DNA of 64,000 nt, from the NCBI RefSeq assembly GCF_024713945.1, contig NC_134677.1:6823001-6887000 (forward strand), given 5' to 3'. The translations under genes were made by a program, and so were the position numbers. Of this stretch, positions 14,001 through 29,500 are shown one piece after another. This DNA is from Dermatophagoides farinae. Taxonomy: Eukaryota; Arthropoda; Arachnida; Sarcoptiformes; Pyroglyphidae. How positions within the stretch are numbered: the stretch's first letter is position 1; every line of letters begins with the position of its first letter. The notes under the pieces are model-generated. The model searched no databases and was not told the origin of the DNA. It saw only the letters and a list, made by a program, of their open reading frames with translations.

Positions 14001-16703
14001 TTTTTTCATTGAACAATAACACATTCTAATAATAAATTGTACACCTAAATTGATTTTGATTTCGGCTGATGGGTTCAGATTTCATTTCATTCATTCATTG
14101 TCTTTGTTGTTATTGTTGTTGTTGTTGTTGTTGTTTTTCATTATTTGAAATTATTTTTTTTTCTTTAGTTTTCGTTGTTTCATTCGGAATCATTCATTCG
14201 ATTCTTATTTATTTATTTATTTTTTGTTTGTTTCGTTTCGTTTATTATTTACGATCCAAATGAATGAATGAAAAGAAACAAATGGCTTTCATATACTTAT
14301 TTTTTTCCCTTAAGTTTTCAGTTTCAATGTTTTTTTTTTTTGATCCTCAATTTGGAAATCACATGTGTCTAATTTTTTTTCTCTATTCTTTTTTTTTGCA
14401 TTGTTTATGGTGACAACATTGAATTATGAAACTGAATTGAATTGATAGTGATATGTATGAGGGTGAAGGGAAAAAACTTTTCAATAGATTTTGGTCCCTT
14501 TTCTAATATTTTCACATACACACAGCCTGACAATCATTACTTTTTTGAGATGTATAATGAATGTGAATGAATGAATGAATCGAAAAAAAAATAAAAGTTT
14601 TTTTTTCTTGTTCCAAAAGCTCAAATTTATATATATATATGTGTGTGTGTGTGTGTTCAAGTGTCAAGTGAATAAATGAAAAAAAAGTGATAAAAACTTG
14701 TGGCAAGAATTACAAGCTTTGACTTTTCATTTGGAAAAGAATTTTCTTTTTTCTTTTTTTTAAAAAAAAACTTCTCAATAGATATAAAGGTGGCCATTTT
14801 ATTTCGATTTACACAGTGGTAAAAGAATGAAACAAAAAAAAAATTCAACTTTTAAATAGTTTTTTTTGTGTGTGTGTGTGTGTGTGTGTTGTGTGTGTGT
14901 GTGTGTGTGATTCTTTTCTATGTTTTCCATTTGATGGAATGCACTTACAATATCGATTGTATTAATATATCGTGTGTACACATGTTGCCCATTGCCCTAT
15001 CATCATCATTTTCATCATCTTCTGGTAACTGGTAATCACAAACAATTACTTTCATTTTTGGAATTTAATTAAATGAAATGTTTTTCTAACAATTTAGCTT
15101 CTGTTTTAATTATACAGTGTATATATAACAATAATTTGATCATTTTAGTTATTTTTTTTTTCTTTCAAAATTTAAAATTTTTGTTAATATCATGAATAAT
15201 ATTATATTTGGAAAATTTGGAAACAAAAATAATTTCATCTGGAAATCGACCGAATATAATCAACTCGATTGATAAATTAATTAATTACCAGTTATGAATA
15301 ATGCCGGACACCAGAATGTGCAGAATATTTGTACCAAAATTAGAAAAAAAAAATTCCTTATGTTTTTTTTTTATTAGAAAATGTTTAAAAACTTTTTTTT
15401 CGGTAATGTTCTTTTTTTGATGATTGTTAATCAAAAAAAAAACTTTTTTCTCCCTCCATTTTTTTTGATTATTATTCCCCTACATACACATTTGTGTCAA
15501 ACGAATTGTCTAAACACTATTTTGGTTTGGTTAGTTCTTTTTTATCATATATTGGGCGTCATATTGGGTTTGGAACACACACACACATACACACAAGTTT
15601 TTCATTCATAGTTGGCAATCAAGTATTTAATCAAAATTTGTGTAGTTTGCGTTTGTTGTGGCTATAGAGGTTGGTTTTAATTTTTTTTTCTCTATGAATC
15701 TAGATACCTAAATGTTTTTTAGTCAAGAATAGTGGTAGTAGTAGTAGTAGGCTTTATTCAAAAAAAAAAACAAGAAGATATGGTTCAGGCTTATTGTTTG
15801 TCGTTTATTTTGTTTTATTTATTATCATTGTTATACAGGAAATGTTATAGCTGCTATTGTTGTTTGATGATGATGATTATGATAGTCATTTTTTTTGTTG
15901 CCCATAAAATCTTATGTCTTTTCATATATAAATATTCAAAATTGGATACAATCTTTATACATAAAAAACCATTTGATTATCATGATGATAATGGCTAAAT
16001 CATTTTTTTTCTCTTTTGATTTGTTTTTTGCTGTTGTTTTTTTTCGTTGTCGTTCGGTTAGTATTTGTCTATTTATTCATTATTCTTTGTATATTCTAAA
16101 TGTTGTATTTGTTCATATTGTGGCCCATTTCCTATGATGATTTCCTGAATTTTATGAATTTCTTTTCGTTTAAGATTGAATAGAGATATATAGCCACGAA
16201 TAAATAAAGTGTGAACAAACACAAATAATAAACCACATTGTTTATTTTACTAGATTCTTAGTATTTATATTTATAATGGATCATGAATCAATCAATAATT
16301 TTTCCTTTGATGGCAAAGTCATATTGATGGTGCCAGATGCAAATCAATATAGATAATTATTGATAATTAAAACGGAGTTATTTATTTGATCATATTGGAA
16401 GTTTGTGAGGTCTTCCTCCATTTAATCCAGTCATTTATTTTGTTTATCACACAATTCCAGTTGCCATTGTCATGTGATATTATTATTATTATTATTATGA
16501 ATCCAGGAGACAAATTTTGGAAAATGAATTGAATATAATACACACACACACGCACACAATTATCTTTTTCCAGTTCATATTTTTTTTCTCATTTGCGTCA
16601 TTGTTTTTTTTCGGGTTAGAATTGCAGACAAAAAAAACAGAAAAAAAATTTATAATATGTTTGCGTAACAATAAAAAAATGTAAGAAAGTACGATGAATG
16701 AAT

Positions 16704-16767
<64 letters not shown>

Positions 16768-16939
16768 GTTTTTGATTATTGTGATCATAATCATTGAATA
16801 TGGAAGGAGAAAAAAAATAAATGAAAAAAAGAATCGGAGAAAAAAAAGACAAAAAAAGAATAAAAAAAACAATTGTGCTTCAGGATTAAGTGTATAATGA
16901 TGCATATATACAACAAAAAAAAGTAAATAATCCTTGTAT

Positions 16940-16975
<36 letters not shown>

Positions 16976-17948
16976 CATTCATTTCTTCATCACAATCATA
17001 ATCACTCTGAAATTAAACAAAAAAAAGTGAATGAATGAATGAATGAATGGAAAATAATAATTAATTGGTAGATTAATATGATAACAGCAATATCATCAGT
17101 ATCATCATCATCATCAAGCAAATATTATTTGTACTTTCTATCCCAAAGGTGTATGCAAGAATTTCAATAGCACCAGAATTCAACTTCAATCCAAATAGAA
17201 TTTGTTTTCACATCAATAATTTGTTATTGTTGTTTTTTTTTTTTGCTATTGGCAAATAGCCTTATGATCATAATATCAGGCCTGTTGTTACATATATCTA
17301 TAATAAAACAATCGATAATGAGGATAATATAATGATAAGATCAGATTATCATCTTGGTTGATTGTTGACGATCGAATGAATGAAGAATATGAAGAAGAAG
17401 AGGATACGAAAACTAACAAAAAAAAAAACGGAAAATTATCATCATTACAAGTTGTGTGTGTGTGTGTGTGTGTGTGTTGTTTCGATATACTACTTGTATT
17501 GATAGAGGAACCATTTTTCATCATATATATTAATAATAATGGATAATTAAATCGATAACAATTTCGTGACTTTTTACATGGCTTCAGATTTTATATGTGA
17601 TCCTTATTACACAACATATGTTATGAATCGTTTTTTTATTGCTTTTTTTAAAAAAAATAATAATAATATTCCATTGCTATTTCATATAAACTTTAGAATA
17701 TGTAACATCAACTCATCTGAAACCACCGCCACCCACGCACACACATACATACATCATTGACATCAATATATTGTGTTGAATTTGGCTTGAACATTATTAT
17801 AGAATCCTTTTTTCTTTTTTCTCTTGAAAAAAAATTGTAACAGATACAATAGAACAAGATTCTGTATAGCAACAACAACAACAACAATAAGAATCGCAAA
17901 AGAATCAGACAATTTATTTTAGAAAAAAAAGAAAAGTCAAAGAATTAT

Positions 17949-17987
<39 letters not shown>

Positions 17988-18599
17988 GTTATTTTCCAGA
18001 TAAATAGTTTCACATTTCATTGCAACAATTGATGCAATCATCACTACGATATCATCATTATCATCATCATCATTACTAAACACTTATCCTTATTATTAGT
18101 TTGTGAAAAAAAACGAATTATTAGTGTGAATTTTATCTGAATTCAATGGAATTTTAGTTAGTTAGCACATTTTTTGTTTTTTTTTTTTTTTTTGAAAGAA
18201 AAACCAAAAACACATTGGCCCATATGATTATTATATATTTATTTGGTTCAATGTTTTTGTGTTATATATGTTTGAATGATGGCAAATGAAAAATTAATTC
18301 CAATGAAAAAAAATAAAACAGCAAACTACATTATCAACAACAACAACAACATCAAATTCAATGATGATAATAATAATGAGAATATCATTGATTAACAGAA
18401 AAAAAAGAGCAATGACAACTTTGTAATTCAATTCCAAGTGTGTGTGTGTGTGTGTATGTGTATGAGTGTATTTGTTTGTTTGTTTGTTTGCAAAGAATCT
18501 CGATTGGAATTTTTTCACCATTCAATATGTTTTCAATAGAATAAATGAAGATTGGTATTTGAGAAATGCCGGACAATTTTTTTTTTGTTTTTGGTTCGA

Positions 18600-18644
<45 letters not shown>

Positions 18645-20490
18645 AATCAATCTATTCTCTATAAAATGAATGGCGATGACTTTCGTACCAAAAAAAAAGT
18701 TGTTTTTATTATTGCTGTTGTTGTTGTTGTTGAAATGCAGCCGATTGGGATATTGTGTATGTGTGTGTGTGTGTGTGTATGTTCGGCAAAGATCCAATTA
18801 AAATTGAGAATAAGGCACATCCTTTTCTATCCATATTCGTTCTTCTTTTATTTTTCCTGTGATATGTCATATGTATGTGTTGTTAGAATGAGTAGTGTCT
18901 GGATAGCGTGTTGTATTGTCAAATAAACGAAAAAAAAAATATCTCATGGAATTGTTCCATTTTCACAATTTATACACATAATGATTACCACACACACACA
19001 CACACACACACACATCAATTCTGGTACTTGGTTATTATATGGTCATGGTGTCTTTTTTTGGGCTCTCTCTCTCTCTCTTTGTGTGTATGTGTGTGTGTGT
19101 TCAATCTCATTACAATTAGATGACCTATTCACTATAATAGAAATACAATTTTCAATGAGAATAATGATGATGATGAAATTAAAACCAAAAAAAATAGATA
19201 GAAAAAAAACATACATACATACGGAATCAAAAAAAAAAAAAAATGAATGAATGAATGAAAAATTATTCTCAATGTGAAAGTCATAGGGCCATTACTATTG
19301 TCAATTCTTTTTCATTTCATTCTCGAAATTGCGTGTGTCTTTTTATTTTTCCACATTGATGATGATGGTTTCACTGAATCATAATAACAATACACATATC
19401 ATATTTCTATATTCTATTGTATTCGATATTCTTGTCGGTTAGTTTAGTTTTTTTGTTTTCTTGTTATCATCATCGTCATCATCTTGAAAACAAATAAATT
19501 CGTTTGGCCTCTTTTAATGGCTATATACACGCATACACACACACACACACATACAAATATTATTGATGTTGATTATTTAAATCATATATATGTGTTGAAA
19601 AAAAAATAGAATAAGATAGGATGCCATACAATATTGTACTAATATTTATTTGAATTTTAGAATAATAGAATCCATAATGAATGAAATGCTGTCTCACTGT
19701 CAGCCATCATTATCATCAAATGATGGAAACCAAATTTTGAAAACCAAATGAACAACAACAACAAAAAAAAGAAATGTGACTTTAAATAATAAGAATAAAA
19801 ATAAAAGTCTATTAGAAACGCGGTTTCTTTTTGTTCACCCCTATTTTCATTTACATTTCGAATACCAAATTCCGTTATCTACATATGTATTGCTGCTGCA
19901 TTCGTCATTTTTAATAATCAAGACAAAAAAAACAGCACATAATAACCAAAATGAGAGATAGAAAAATCAACTTAAATTGCACTTTAACAATGATGATTAT
20001 GATAATAATGACGGTGATGTTGTTGATGATGATGATGATGTTGATGTCGCTATTTTTTTTTTATTATCATCATGCATTTAATTCGATTAATTTTGATCAT
20101 CATCATCATCACAATATTCCACTCTATTGGTTTTGATGTTGAATTTTTATTTTTATTATTACCATCATTATTATTATGATTACATTTGACCTCATCATCA
20201 TTGTTGTGTTACAGAGTTCATTTTGATAATAATAATAATAATTTTTTATTATTATTTATAGTTGATGATTACGATGATGATGATCCTTATGGTATGAACT
20301 GACTGAATTCTTTCGTTTAAAAATAATCTCATTGTTACTTTCAATCTTTTTTTTTCTGTAGAAATTCTGCTTGATTTTCAACAAACAACAAAATCATCTT
20401 ATTTTCTCTATATTTTTTCATTCATTTATTCTTTCTTTACAATGATTATGATCCTATTAGAATTTGATATATATCGATGACTTGATCATC

Positions 20491-20523
<33 letters not shown>

Positions 20524-23500
20524 TCAATTCTGATAATCTGTAATAACAATAACATTCGGGCAATTCTAACTTTTTTTCTGGTAGGGGGGCTCCTGATTGA
20601 ACACACACATACACATAACAGTGTGTATATATATAGTGTTTCATAATATTTTTCGTTATGATATATGACAATGATGTGTGGTTATTGTAATATATTGACA
20701 TCCTTTATATAATAATAATTGAAGAATCGTATCGTTCCTTCTTTTTACAATTTTTTTTTTTGATTCGATCAAGAAGATCTATCTATTCCTCAAATATCAC
20801 GGTGTTCAATTAAATAAAAAAAAATACATGAAACAGACCCATAATACAATGACAAAAAAAAAAAAAAAATATTGATGATTAAACATCAAGGACAATATAA
20901 GAATGAATGATGCCGTTACTTGCGTGTTTTATATTTTCATTGTCGATTTTTTTTCTCTTCGGTGGCCATGGTTAAAATGAATAAATTGATTATGAACGAA
21001 AGAAAGAAAATCCATTATGTGTATTGTAATGATGATGATGATAATAATAATGCCATAGCCGAAAGCCGTTGTCACTGACAATTTTTTTTTTTTTTTTTGG
21101 TTGGACAAAATGTTCCGAGCAATGAACAATAATAATAATAATAAAATGAACGTTCACATGCGCTTCATAATAAACCTTCAGACAAACAAATAGGGAAAAA
21201 TAACCACCACTATAGCCATATATAATGTATACAAAAAAAAGAAGAATATTCTAGTTCTGAATAAAATTCAAACAAGCATTTTGGTTGAAGAAATGGAATA
21301 CAAAAATTCCTATATATATTATGTACATCAAACATTCTTGTGTGTGTGTGTGTGTGTGTGTGTTGTTGTTGTTGTTGTTTACTTGGTCGGTGGTTAGATG
21401 TTTGTTTGGTCTATGGTGAATTTTGTCTTTTTTTCTTTTTCTTTTTTTTTGCTTTCTTATTTGGGTTAGAAAAAAAAACTACGTAAAGATCACCTCTTTT
21501 TGCTAAACACATTATGTATTATGTAACGGAGCGAGAGGAAAAAATCTACTGAAATACTGAATGAAGCCACAAACCTGTTTTTCATGGATTTGTATATGAT
21601 GATGATGATGATGATGATGGAATTGAATGTAAATGTTGAGAGGTGGAATGGAAAAAAATTCTTGGAACCTTTCAAAGTGAAAAAAAATGACGACGACGAA
21701 CAAACATTTAAATACAAACAAACAAACAAAAAAAAAATTGAGAAAATAGGCAACAGCCGTAGCAAAAACAGCATCAGCAGCAGCAGCAAAAACAAAACTT
21801 CAATTCTAATTTCACTTTTCAAGATGAATATTGAGAAAAAAAAATTATTAGAATTAACTTTACTCAATGTCAACTTTCCCTCATTGCATTTTTTTTTACA
21901 AATTACCCGTATCCGATATTTTATTTGTTGTTTACGGTGCATATTATGACAACCAAAATGAAAATCAAAAAAAAAAAAAAAATTTCATCCAGAATAGTAG
22001 TAAAAAAAAATCACATATTCCTATTTTAATGTTGACTAAATAAATTATAAAATTTTCAATTTAAATTTGAAATGTATGACATATATACACATACATACAC
22101 ACTTTGCTTATTCATTCATATTATAAGGTAAATTGGTAACATCAATGAGAAAAAAAAAAGAATTCTGTTTAGCATTTCCCAATCGGCAATTCAATTGCCC
22201 GCAAATATAGATGTATACGGTAAAGAAAAACGTAAATCACTTTTTTTGGGGCAAACTTCATTCGGGAATGAAATGAATAAATAAATAAATAAATAAATAA
22301 ATAAAATGACTAAACTTCAATGTTGGACAGATTTTTTTTTTATTCTTCTGGAACCTCATCATCATGAGATCGGAATAAATACTGCTCAAACAAATATTAT
22401 ACGAATATATAAAATTGCTGAGATTCATCGATTTTATTTTTTTCGCTCTCTCTCTCTCACGCACATGAGAATCACGCAAAGCTTTTTGGACTATTCTCAA
22501 GAATCTTGAAACTAAATTTTATTTACAGTTCAAAATATAGTGAGTATCAGTATAGTGAGTATTTAGTTTAGTTTAGTTTTTTTTATTCATATATAACATA
22601 TGCGGTATAATCATCATCATCATCATCATCATTTATTGATGATCAAATTTGTTGTTTTTTGTTGTTGTTGTTGTTGTTCATCAATGAACATTTATTTAAT
22701 CATTATAAATTCATTCATATGTTATCTTATTTAGTTGATAGCAAATACTTCCGCATGTATACACATCGACAAACATCTCAATCAAATTCTTTCATTTGTT
22801 TGTTTGTTTGTTTGTTTCACGAACATGGACCGGAAAAAATTAGAAATTTTCTTGTTGATGTTGTTGTTGTTGTTTTTTTTGTTGTTGTTGTTGTTCTATT
22901 CTTTTCCTTGGCGACCACCAATATCAATAATGCCTTTCATCACTAATGTTTCTCTCCTGTGTTTGTGTGTTCAATACTTTCCATTAAATTTAATTCATTA
23001 TCATTTTTAGTAATATAATTGTGTGTGTGTGTGTATGTGTGTACATAGCCATATGTTTTTCTATACTATTGATGAAGTGAAAATTAGTAAATATTGGATA
23101 GTGTTTTTTTGGGTGTGATGAATATAGTCTCAGAATATAAAAAAAACTCTTACTCTTTGCTATAATAAGATTTATATTATCTTTAACTTTATAGTTAGAA
23201 TTTAGAAGATTAATAGATATATTAGATGGTTGAATAAAATAGCAAAGTTAAAGTCTGTTGTTAAAGACAACAACAACAACAACAAACAAACAAACATTGG
23301 AAAATTCAAGAAACACAGCAAAAAAAGAAAAACTCTCAATCACCATGTATATATTCTCTATGGTACTAAATATATTCTCAATGCAATTCTGTTCATTGCT
23401 ACTTTTGCACAATCTACAATTAATCGATTTTTTAACAATACAGAAGAAAAAGAGTGATGAAAATGCTGGTAGGAAAAAAAAGACTTATGCTTTTGACCTT

Positions 23501-26500
23501 TGGAGAGAAAAAAAACCGTTTTCTAATAGAAACTTATCTTCAACAACATTCAATAAAAAATGGTTAAACAATGGGCTTAAGAAAACAAATTTTAGTTTCT
23601 AGCCATGATGATGATGATGATGAGCTTATGATTATGTTGCCGTGTTTTTTTTTATTTTTAGGAAACCCATACATAAATACATATATGGACATATTGATCA
23701 CTAATAGTAATAATCTTGAGATTGAAGTTTTTGACTTGAGTCGATTCGAATCAAGTCAGAGGCCATAAAAGTTCATTTTCATTAGTATATTGTTATTGTT
23801 ATCATGAAAAATTAAAATACCAAACACACCAACACGCATACCTATACAAACACACCAGATTGCTATAAATTATGATGAATGATCATAATGTGGATAATAA
23901 GAATGAAGAAAATTAAAAGTTAAATGAAAGAATGTTACAATATCAGATGCCCATATTATATTCATATACGGCTGGTTCAAGAATCTAAATTTACAAAAAA
24001 AGAAGAAGAAGAAGAAGCAGGTAAATAAGTAAAATTCTTGATTATAAATAACTGATTATTAAATTATCAATTTTGCTTTGTGTGTTCTGGTCTTTTTCAT
24101 TTTCAATGTTTTTTTCAATTTTTTTTATTTATTGGACAATTTATTTTCATCATCGATTTTTTTGTGGTTTCGATGGTAATCCATTTATGATATATAGTCA
24201 TATTCCTTGTGAATCGGTATAATTAAAATAAAATGTGATATTGCCAACAACCATAACCATGGAGTTTAGATTTTTTTTCCTCTCAAAAACATTCATCCGA
24301 AATCATCATTAAATTACATCAGTATTTTTCCAATAATAATATGATGATAATGACGGGAAAAACTTTTCTATCAATTCAATAAAATTACTTCAAGAATCAC
24401 TAAAATATGATCCAAAAAAAACCCGGGGAAATAAATCGATGCCTATCCTCATTGACTGCAATCGAATCCATTTTAGATTCTCTGTACTCTCACATTTAAA
24501 GCATGTCTATCTGGTTTCTATGACAATTCAAATGTGAATTCATTTCAATCGGATTCAATTCAATTTAATTTCAAGCCAAGTAATAATAGTAACAACAACA
24601 ACAACACAACAAGGACAATATTGTCCATTTATAACTAGAATGATCAATTCTGGTTTGCTGATTACCACCAGATTTCTATAGTAGAGGAGAGAATTACTGT
24701 CCAGAATTTTATTTAATATGAATTGTATTCATTGAATTATTTGTTCTTTTACCAGTCGTTGTTGTTGTTGTTGGTGGTGGTGGTGGTGGGAAAAACGCTC
24801 ATGTTATATAATATAACACAAAATAACCGGATTTCATTTGTAAGATGCAAAATAGCGATTTCTTATTTGTATATTTCTTAGAATCGGCATTACTATCTTA
24901 ATAATAATGTATATGTGTAGATGTGTTCGGTACAATTTATTTCATTCAATTCATGCAATATGATTTGATCACTATATTGTTGTGAACATTTCTTTCAATT
25001 AAACCGATCCTCTGACATTTAAACCAATGATGTTGTTTTGTTAATTGATTCAAATTTATGATCCAAGAATATATACCGATGATAAATCCCTATGTTGAAT
25101 GAATAATTTTTGCCTTTTTCTTTCTATATTTTTATCACATAATATTCAATTAACATTGTTTGTTAATATTTGTGACAAACTTTTTTTTCTGCCAACCTCA
25201 TCAACCGATAAATGTAAACGAAGAAGTTTTTTTTCACTTGAAATTCATTTTTCAGTAGGATCTAAATCTCGTTAAAACAATGTGGAAAAAAATTCCGTTT
25301 GTTTTAATTTTCATATTTAAATGACATGCATATATTCGCATAATGAAATGAACTGAAATGAATTCCATATATAACAATAATTTCAACGAATTTCAGAATA
25401 TTTTTTTGGCCATTTTTTCTGTTGATATACGTTGAAGTGTATACGTCAAGTGGATTGTGGAATCAAATCATCATCAAGCTTTGGTTACAATATTCGATAA
25501 AAAAAAAATTTTTAAAAAGTAAAAAAAATTATTATGGCCAATACAAATTATTATTCAAAATTCACCTTATGGGCAATTTCATTATGTATTTACTGTATCA
25601 TAAAAAAAACTATCCAGAATATTCTTGACTTTTCCGATGATGATGACGGTATATGTATGTATGGTGAAGAGCAGTTCAACAACAATTTCTTTCCATCTTC
25701 ATTGAGCCACATAAATAAAAGCTTTTCGAAAAAAAAAGAAATCATATGAAAAAGTAATCACATCATCATGCAAACTCTGTCGAACGAAAACAAAAATTGC
25801 TGAATCATCTATCTATAATTTGTTTCAGGAGAAACGTTTTCTTTTATCCTAAACAATCTATCTTTTTTTTCCGAAACATATAGTCAATATATATGGTTAT
25901 GTAGTGTATATTATTATTGTCGGCAATCGTTGTCACATGTCAACAAGGCGCGTGCAATAATTTTGAAAATTTTTCTCTTTATTTTTCGTGTTGTTGAATT
26001 TTTGATTCATGTTTATCGTGATTCAAGAATTTTTTTTTTCTTCGTTTCTCTATTTGTGAAATCCAAAACAAAAATTCAATCATGATGTATAAATAAATAT
26101 TTTATCTTCCAAATCATTTTACGCAAAACATTTCGGCAAATCTTTGCTATTTCCGTTTTCCTTTTTTTTAAATTTCTTTTTCACAACCAATTCTAGATTA
26201 ATAGGAATAATAATAATATCCCACTCAATTTTAAATTTTTTTCATTCTTTTGAAATTGTTTATAACATTTTGTTTTGTTTGAAAATTGTGTTTTGAGAAT
26301 TCTATTCTTGAAAAGTTTTAAAATTCAAAAATAAACTTGTTTTCATTGTTTTCATTGTTCTCTGAGAAGATTCCTGTTTTTTTTATTATTATTGTCATTC
26401 TTGTTGATTAAATAAATAAATAAATAGAGGCCAAAAAGAAAAAATAAAATCCACACATAGAAGCTAGAAACTTGGTAACGATAGATTCTGTACTTGATGA

Positions 26501-29500
26501 ATACGGTTGGTAGTTGTTATTCTCGATTTTTTTTTCTGAAAAAATGATGGTTGATTTTATTTGATGTTCACCATCAGCAAACAAGATTTTTGTTTGTGTG
26601 CAGGAAAAGGAAAAAAAAATCTTGTAAATTTATGTTCTCTCTATATCTCTTTTTTTTCATTTCACACTTTTCAAATTTTCTAGAACCTGTCCCATAATTT
26701 TATTCATTAGATTTTGAAATTGAATAAAAATTTCAATTTCATTTCAATCTACTCTTGTTACATTTGTATCCACTTAATTGTTACCGTTTTTTTTCGCATT
26801 TTTTTCTCGTTTATTTTTTTTCAAATTGATTAGTTCCAAGATTTGATCTCACCAAACCTGAAGATGGTTTTCATGCTATCGTAAAGGAAAACGATCGAAC
26901 GGTAATCATCTCACCAAGGATCAAGGTTGTAGACGGTTAGTAAAAATTGCATTTTTTTTTCTAGTCACTATATAAATGATTTAATAAAATTGAAATTTTA
27001 TTTACATTTTCTTAGCTGAATTATGTAATATTGAAATTGTGAACAAACATCACAATGACATACCGTTCGAGGTACAGATTACCGACCAGCTTAATGGTGA
27101 AGCTATCATCACCGCTAAGCGCGATCTTAACTGTGAGAAAAAACGTTCTTATCATTTTACAATGAGAGCTGTATCGTGTACTGGACAATATTCGGCCAAG
27201 TAAATATTAATCAATTTATGACAAAAATTTTATTAAATTTTTTGTTTTCATCGACATCACATCGAATTAAATTATTTTTTTTTTCATTTTTTTTCTAGCA
27301 CTACTGTACACGTTACTGTTGAAGATGTCAACGAATTTGCTCCGGTATTTCGACAAGATTCTTATGTTGTTACTGTGAATGAAGGCCGCATCATTGATCC
27401 AATAATACAAGTGGAAGCGATCGATCATGATTGTAGTCTAAAATATAGCGAAATTTGCAAATATGAAATTATTGGCGGTGACAAGCTAAACACTCCATTC
27501 TCTATTGATTCCAATGGAAATATCAAAAATACTAGAGCATTGTATTATAAAGAATCACATAATCACATTCTTGAGATTGTTGCTTATGATTGTGGAATGA
27601 AGCGATCTAAACCTGCCATTGTTAACATTAAAATTAACAAAGTATGCACATTGGGCTGGAAAGGTAAGTAAAATGTCATCAATCAAATATGCCAAAAAAC
27701 GGAAAACTCACCATTATTAATATTATTATTAATTTTTTTTCGGGTTTGGGCATTTGTTTAGGTATACCTGAACGAATGGAATACATACCAGGATCTGGTT
27801 CAAGAGTTTTGGTTCCGGACGCTGAATTACAGTTGTGTGATTTTCCCTGCGAAACTGAAAATGTCACTGTTCGTATGTCGTTGGCAACCCATCATATTGG
27901 TAAAGGTTGTGATCGAGACACTTATTCGGTTGAATCTCAACGAAAGCTTTGCGGTAAGTTTCATTATCATTCTCATTAAATAAATGCAGACATTGTTCGT
28001 GATTGCATATAAATGTGATCAATTTCAATTACTTGATTAAAAAAAAAATTTTTCTTGCTATAAACAGGAGCCAATGTAGAAAGCATCGATCTACTTCCAT
28101 CACCAACAACCGGATCAGAATGGATACGTGATTTGCCTACTGACGAAGGTCGAGAAAGTGACCAAATTTATGAATTCGATGGCACTAACAACGCTGTCAT
28201 TGTTCCCGAGAATGTTTTCGATCACAATTTGACAAGCAAATTTACCATTTCATTTTGGATGAAACACGAACCTCCACTAGATCAATCCAATAAACACATC
28301 AAAGAGCACATCATTTGTAATGCAGATGATCATAGTAAGTGTTTATGAGATCCATAAAATTATCTAGATCAAAATCTCATCTTTTTTCATTATGTTCATT
28401 TTGCAGAAAAGAATCGTCATCATTATTCTTTGTTTGTTCGCAACTGTCGTTTGATATTATTGCTTCGTAGAGAATACAATGAAGAGAAACACACTGTTTT
28501 CAAACCTGCTGAATATCGATGGAAGTTGGCACAAGTTTGTGACAATGAATGGCATCATTTTGCAGTCAGTATGGATTTTCCGGACGCAACACTTTTTGTC
28601 GATGGCATACGATTCCATAATACTTCATCCAATCCAGAAATTGTCGACGATTGGCCACTTCATGCTGTGAAAGATGTAAAGACAACATTTAGTGTTGGTG
28701 CCTGTTGGGAGGGTAAAAAATCGAAAATGAATTTCTACTTCAGAGGATTTCTTGCCGGATTAACATTACTACGAGGACAAACAGACAATCCAGACATTTT
28801 TAAATGTCTTCATCATTGCAAAGAAGGCTTACGACAACCAAGTTCGGATTCAATTGATTCTGGTATTGATATTCTTTCAAGCGGCGATTCTACTTCTATT
28901 ATGGTTACGGGCAAAGAATCAATTGATGTTGAAGATGTTGTTTCGCAAATCTCCTACATTAATTCAAGAGAATATCCTACTCCTGGTCGACGTAGCTTGA
29001 AGCTATCCACCTGGGTGACGTATGTGATTTTTTTTTTATTTATTCATTTTATTTTTTTCCACTGTGATAGGAAAATAACTCTTTATTTGCTATATCTGTG
29101 TTTGTATATGATTTATAGATGTTCTAATGGTAAAAAATTGAAAGTTCCACAAGTTGACACATACGTCATGGTCATGCCTGCCGATCCACCCACCATTCTG
29201 ATTAATGGAACACCTAATTTGGCTCGCGAATATGAATCATTCATGCAAGGCATTGAATTATTTTCATCTGTTTCCATCTATATCAACCAGGAAAACGAAA
29301 ATGATAATAATGAATCGGATAATGATATTGAAGACAATAATGATGAGGATGAAATGAATAATGTTCCGCCTAGTATAGCTAAACTTATTGGTGAACATAA
29401 ATTGGACAGTTGTAGTATTAAAGTCTATCCACCATTGAATCCGGATCATGAATATTTTAGACTTCCTAATCAAATGATGCAACATCTTAGCATTCGCTAT

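Larger units (their letters stand above)
11153..26833 (+). other. Calsyntenin intron 1, about 15.7 kb, repeat-rich
   Basis: GTAAGT donor after the signal-peptide exon and TTAG acceptor before VPRFDLTKPEDG. Every other intron modelled in this window is under 900 nt. The intron is full of poly-T/poly-A, CA/GT, TC/GA, ATC/ATG and GTT repeats. All ORFs inside are short and low in complexity, and I see no nested gene, RNA gene or transposon end. One candidate 30-nt exon at 20262-20291 is described separately. Confidence 0.85.

Noticed and set aside
16495-16905. 136-residue minus-strand ORF over the TC tract
   Set aside because: It is mostly Arg-Glu dipeptides from the GA strand plus Phe runs; repeat artefact.
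18552-18926. 124-residue ORF with poly-His
   Set aside because: The His run is the TCA repeat; the rest reads through GT and poly-A tracts.
20400-20470. Second possible calsyntenin microexon (AATGATTATGATCC)
   Set aside because: It resembles the 20262 candidate but has no AG acceptor directly before it and no donor in phase.
21490-21942. 150-residue minus-strand ORF and its sense-strand shadow
   Set aside because: Both strands are open only because of ATC and poly-A/T repeats; no protein-like pattern.
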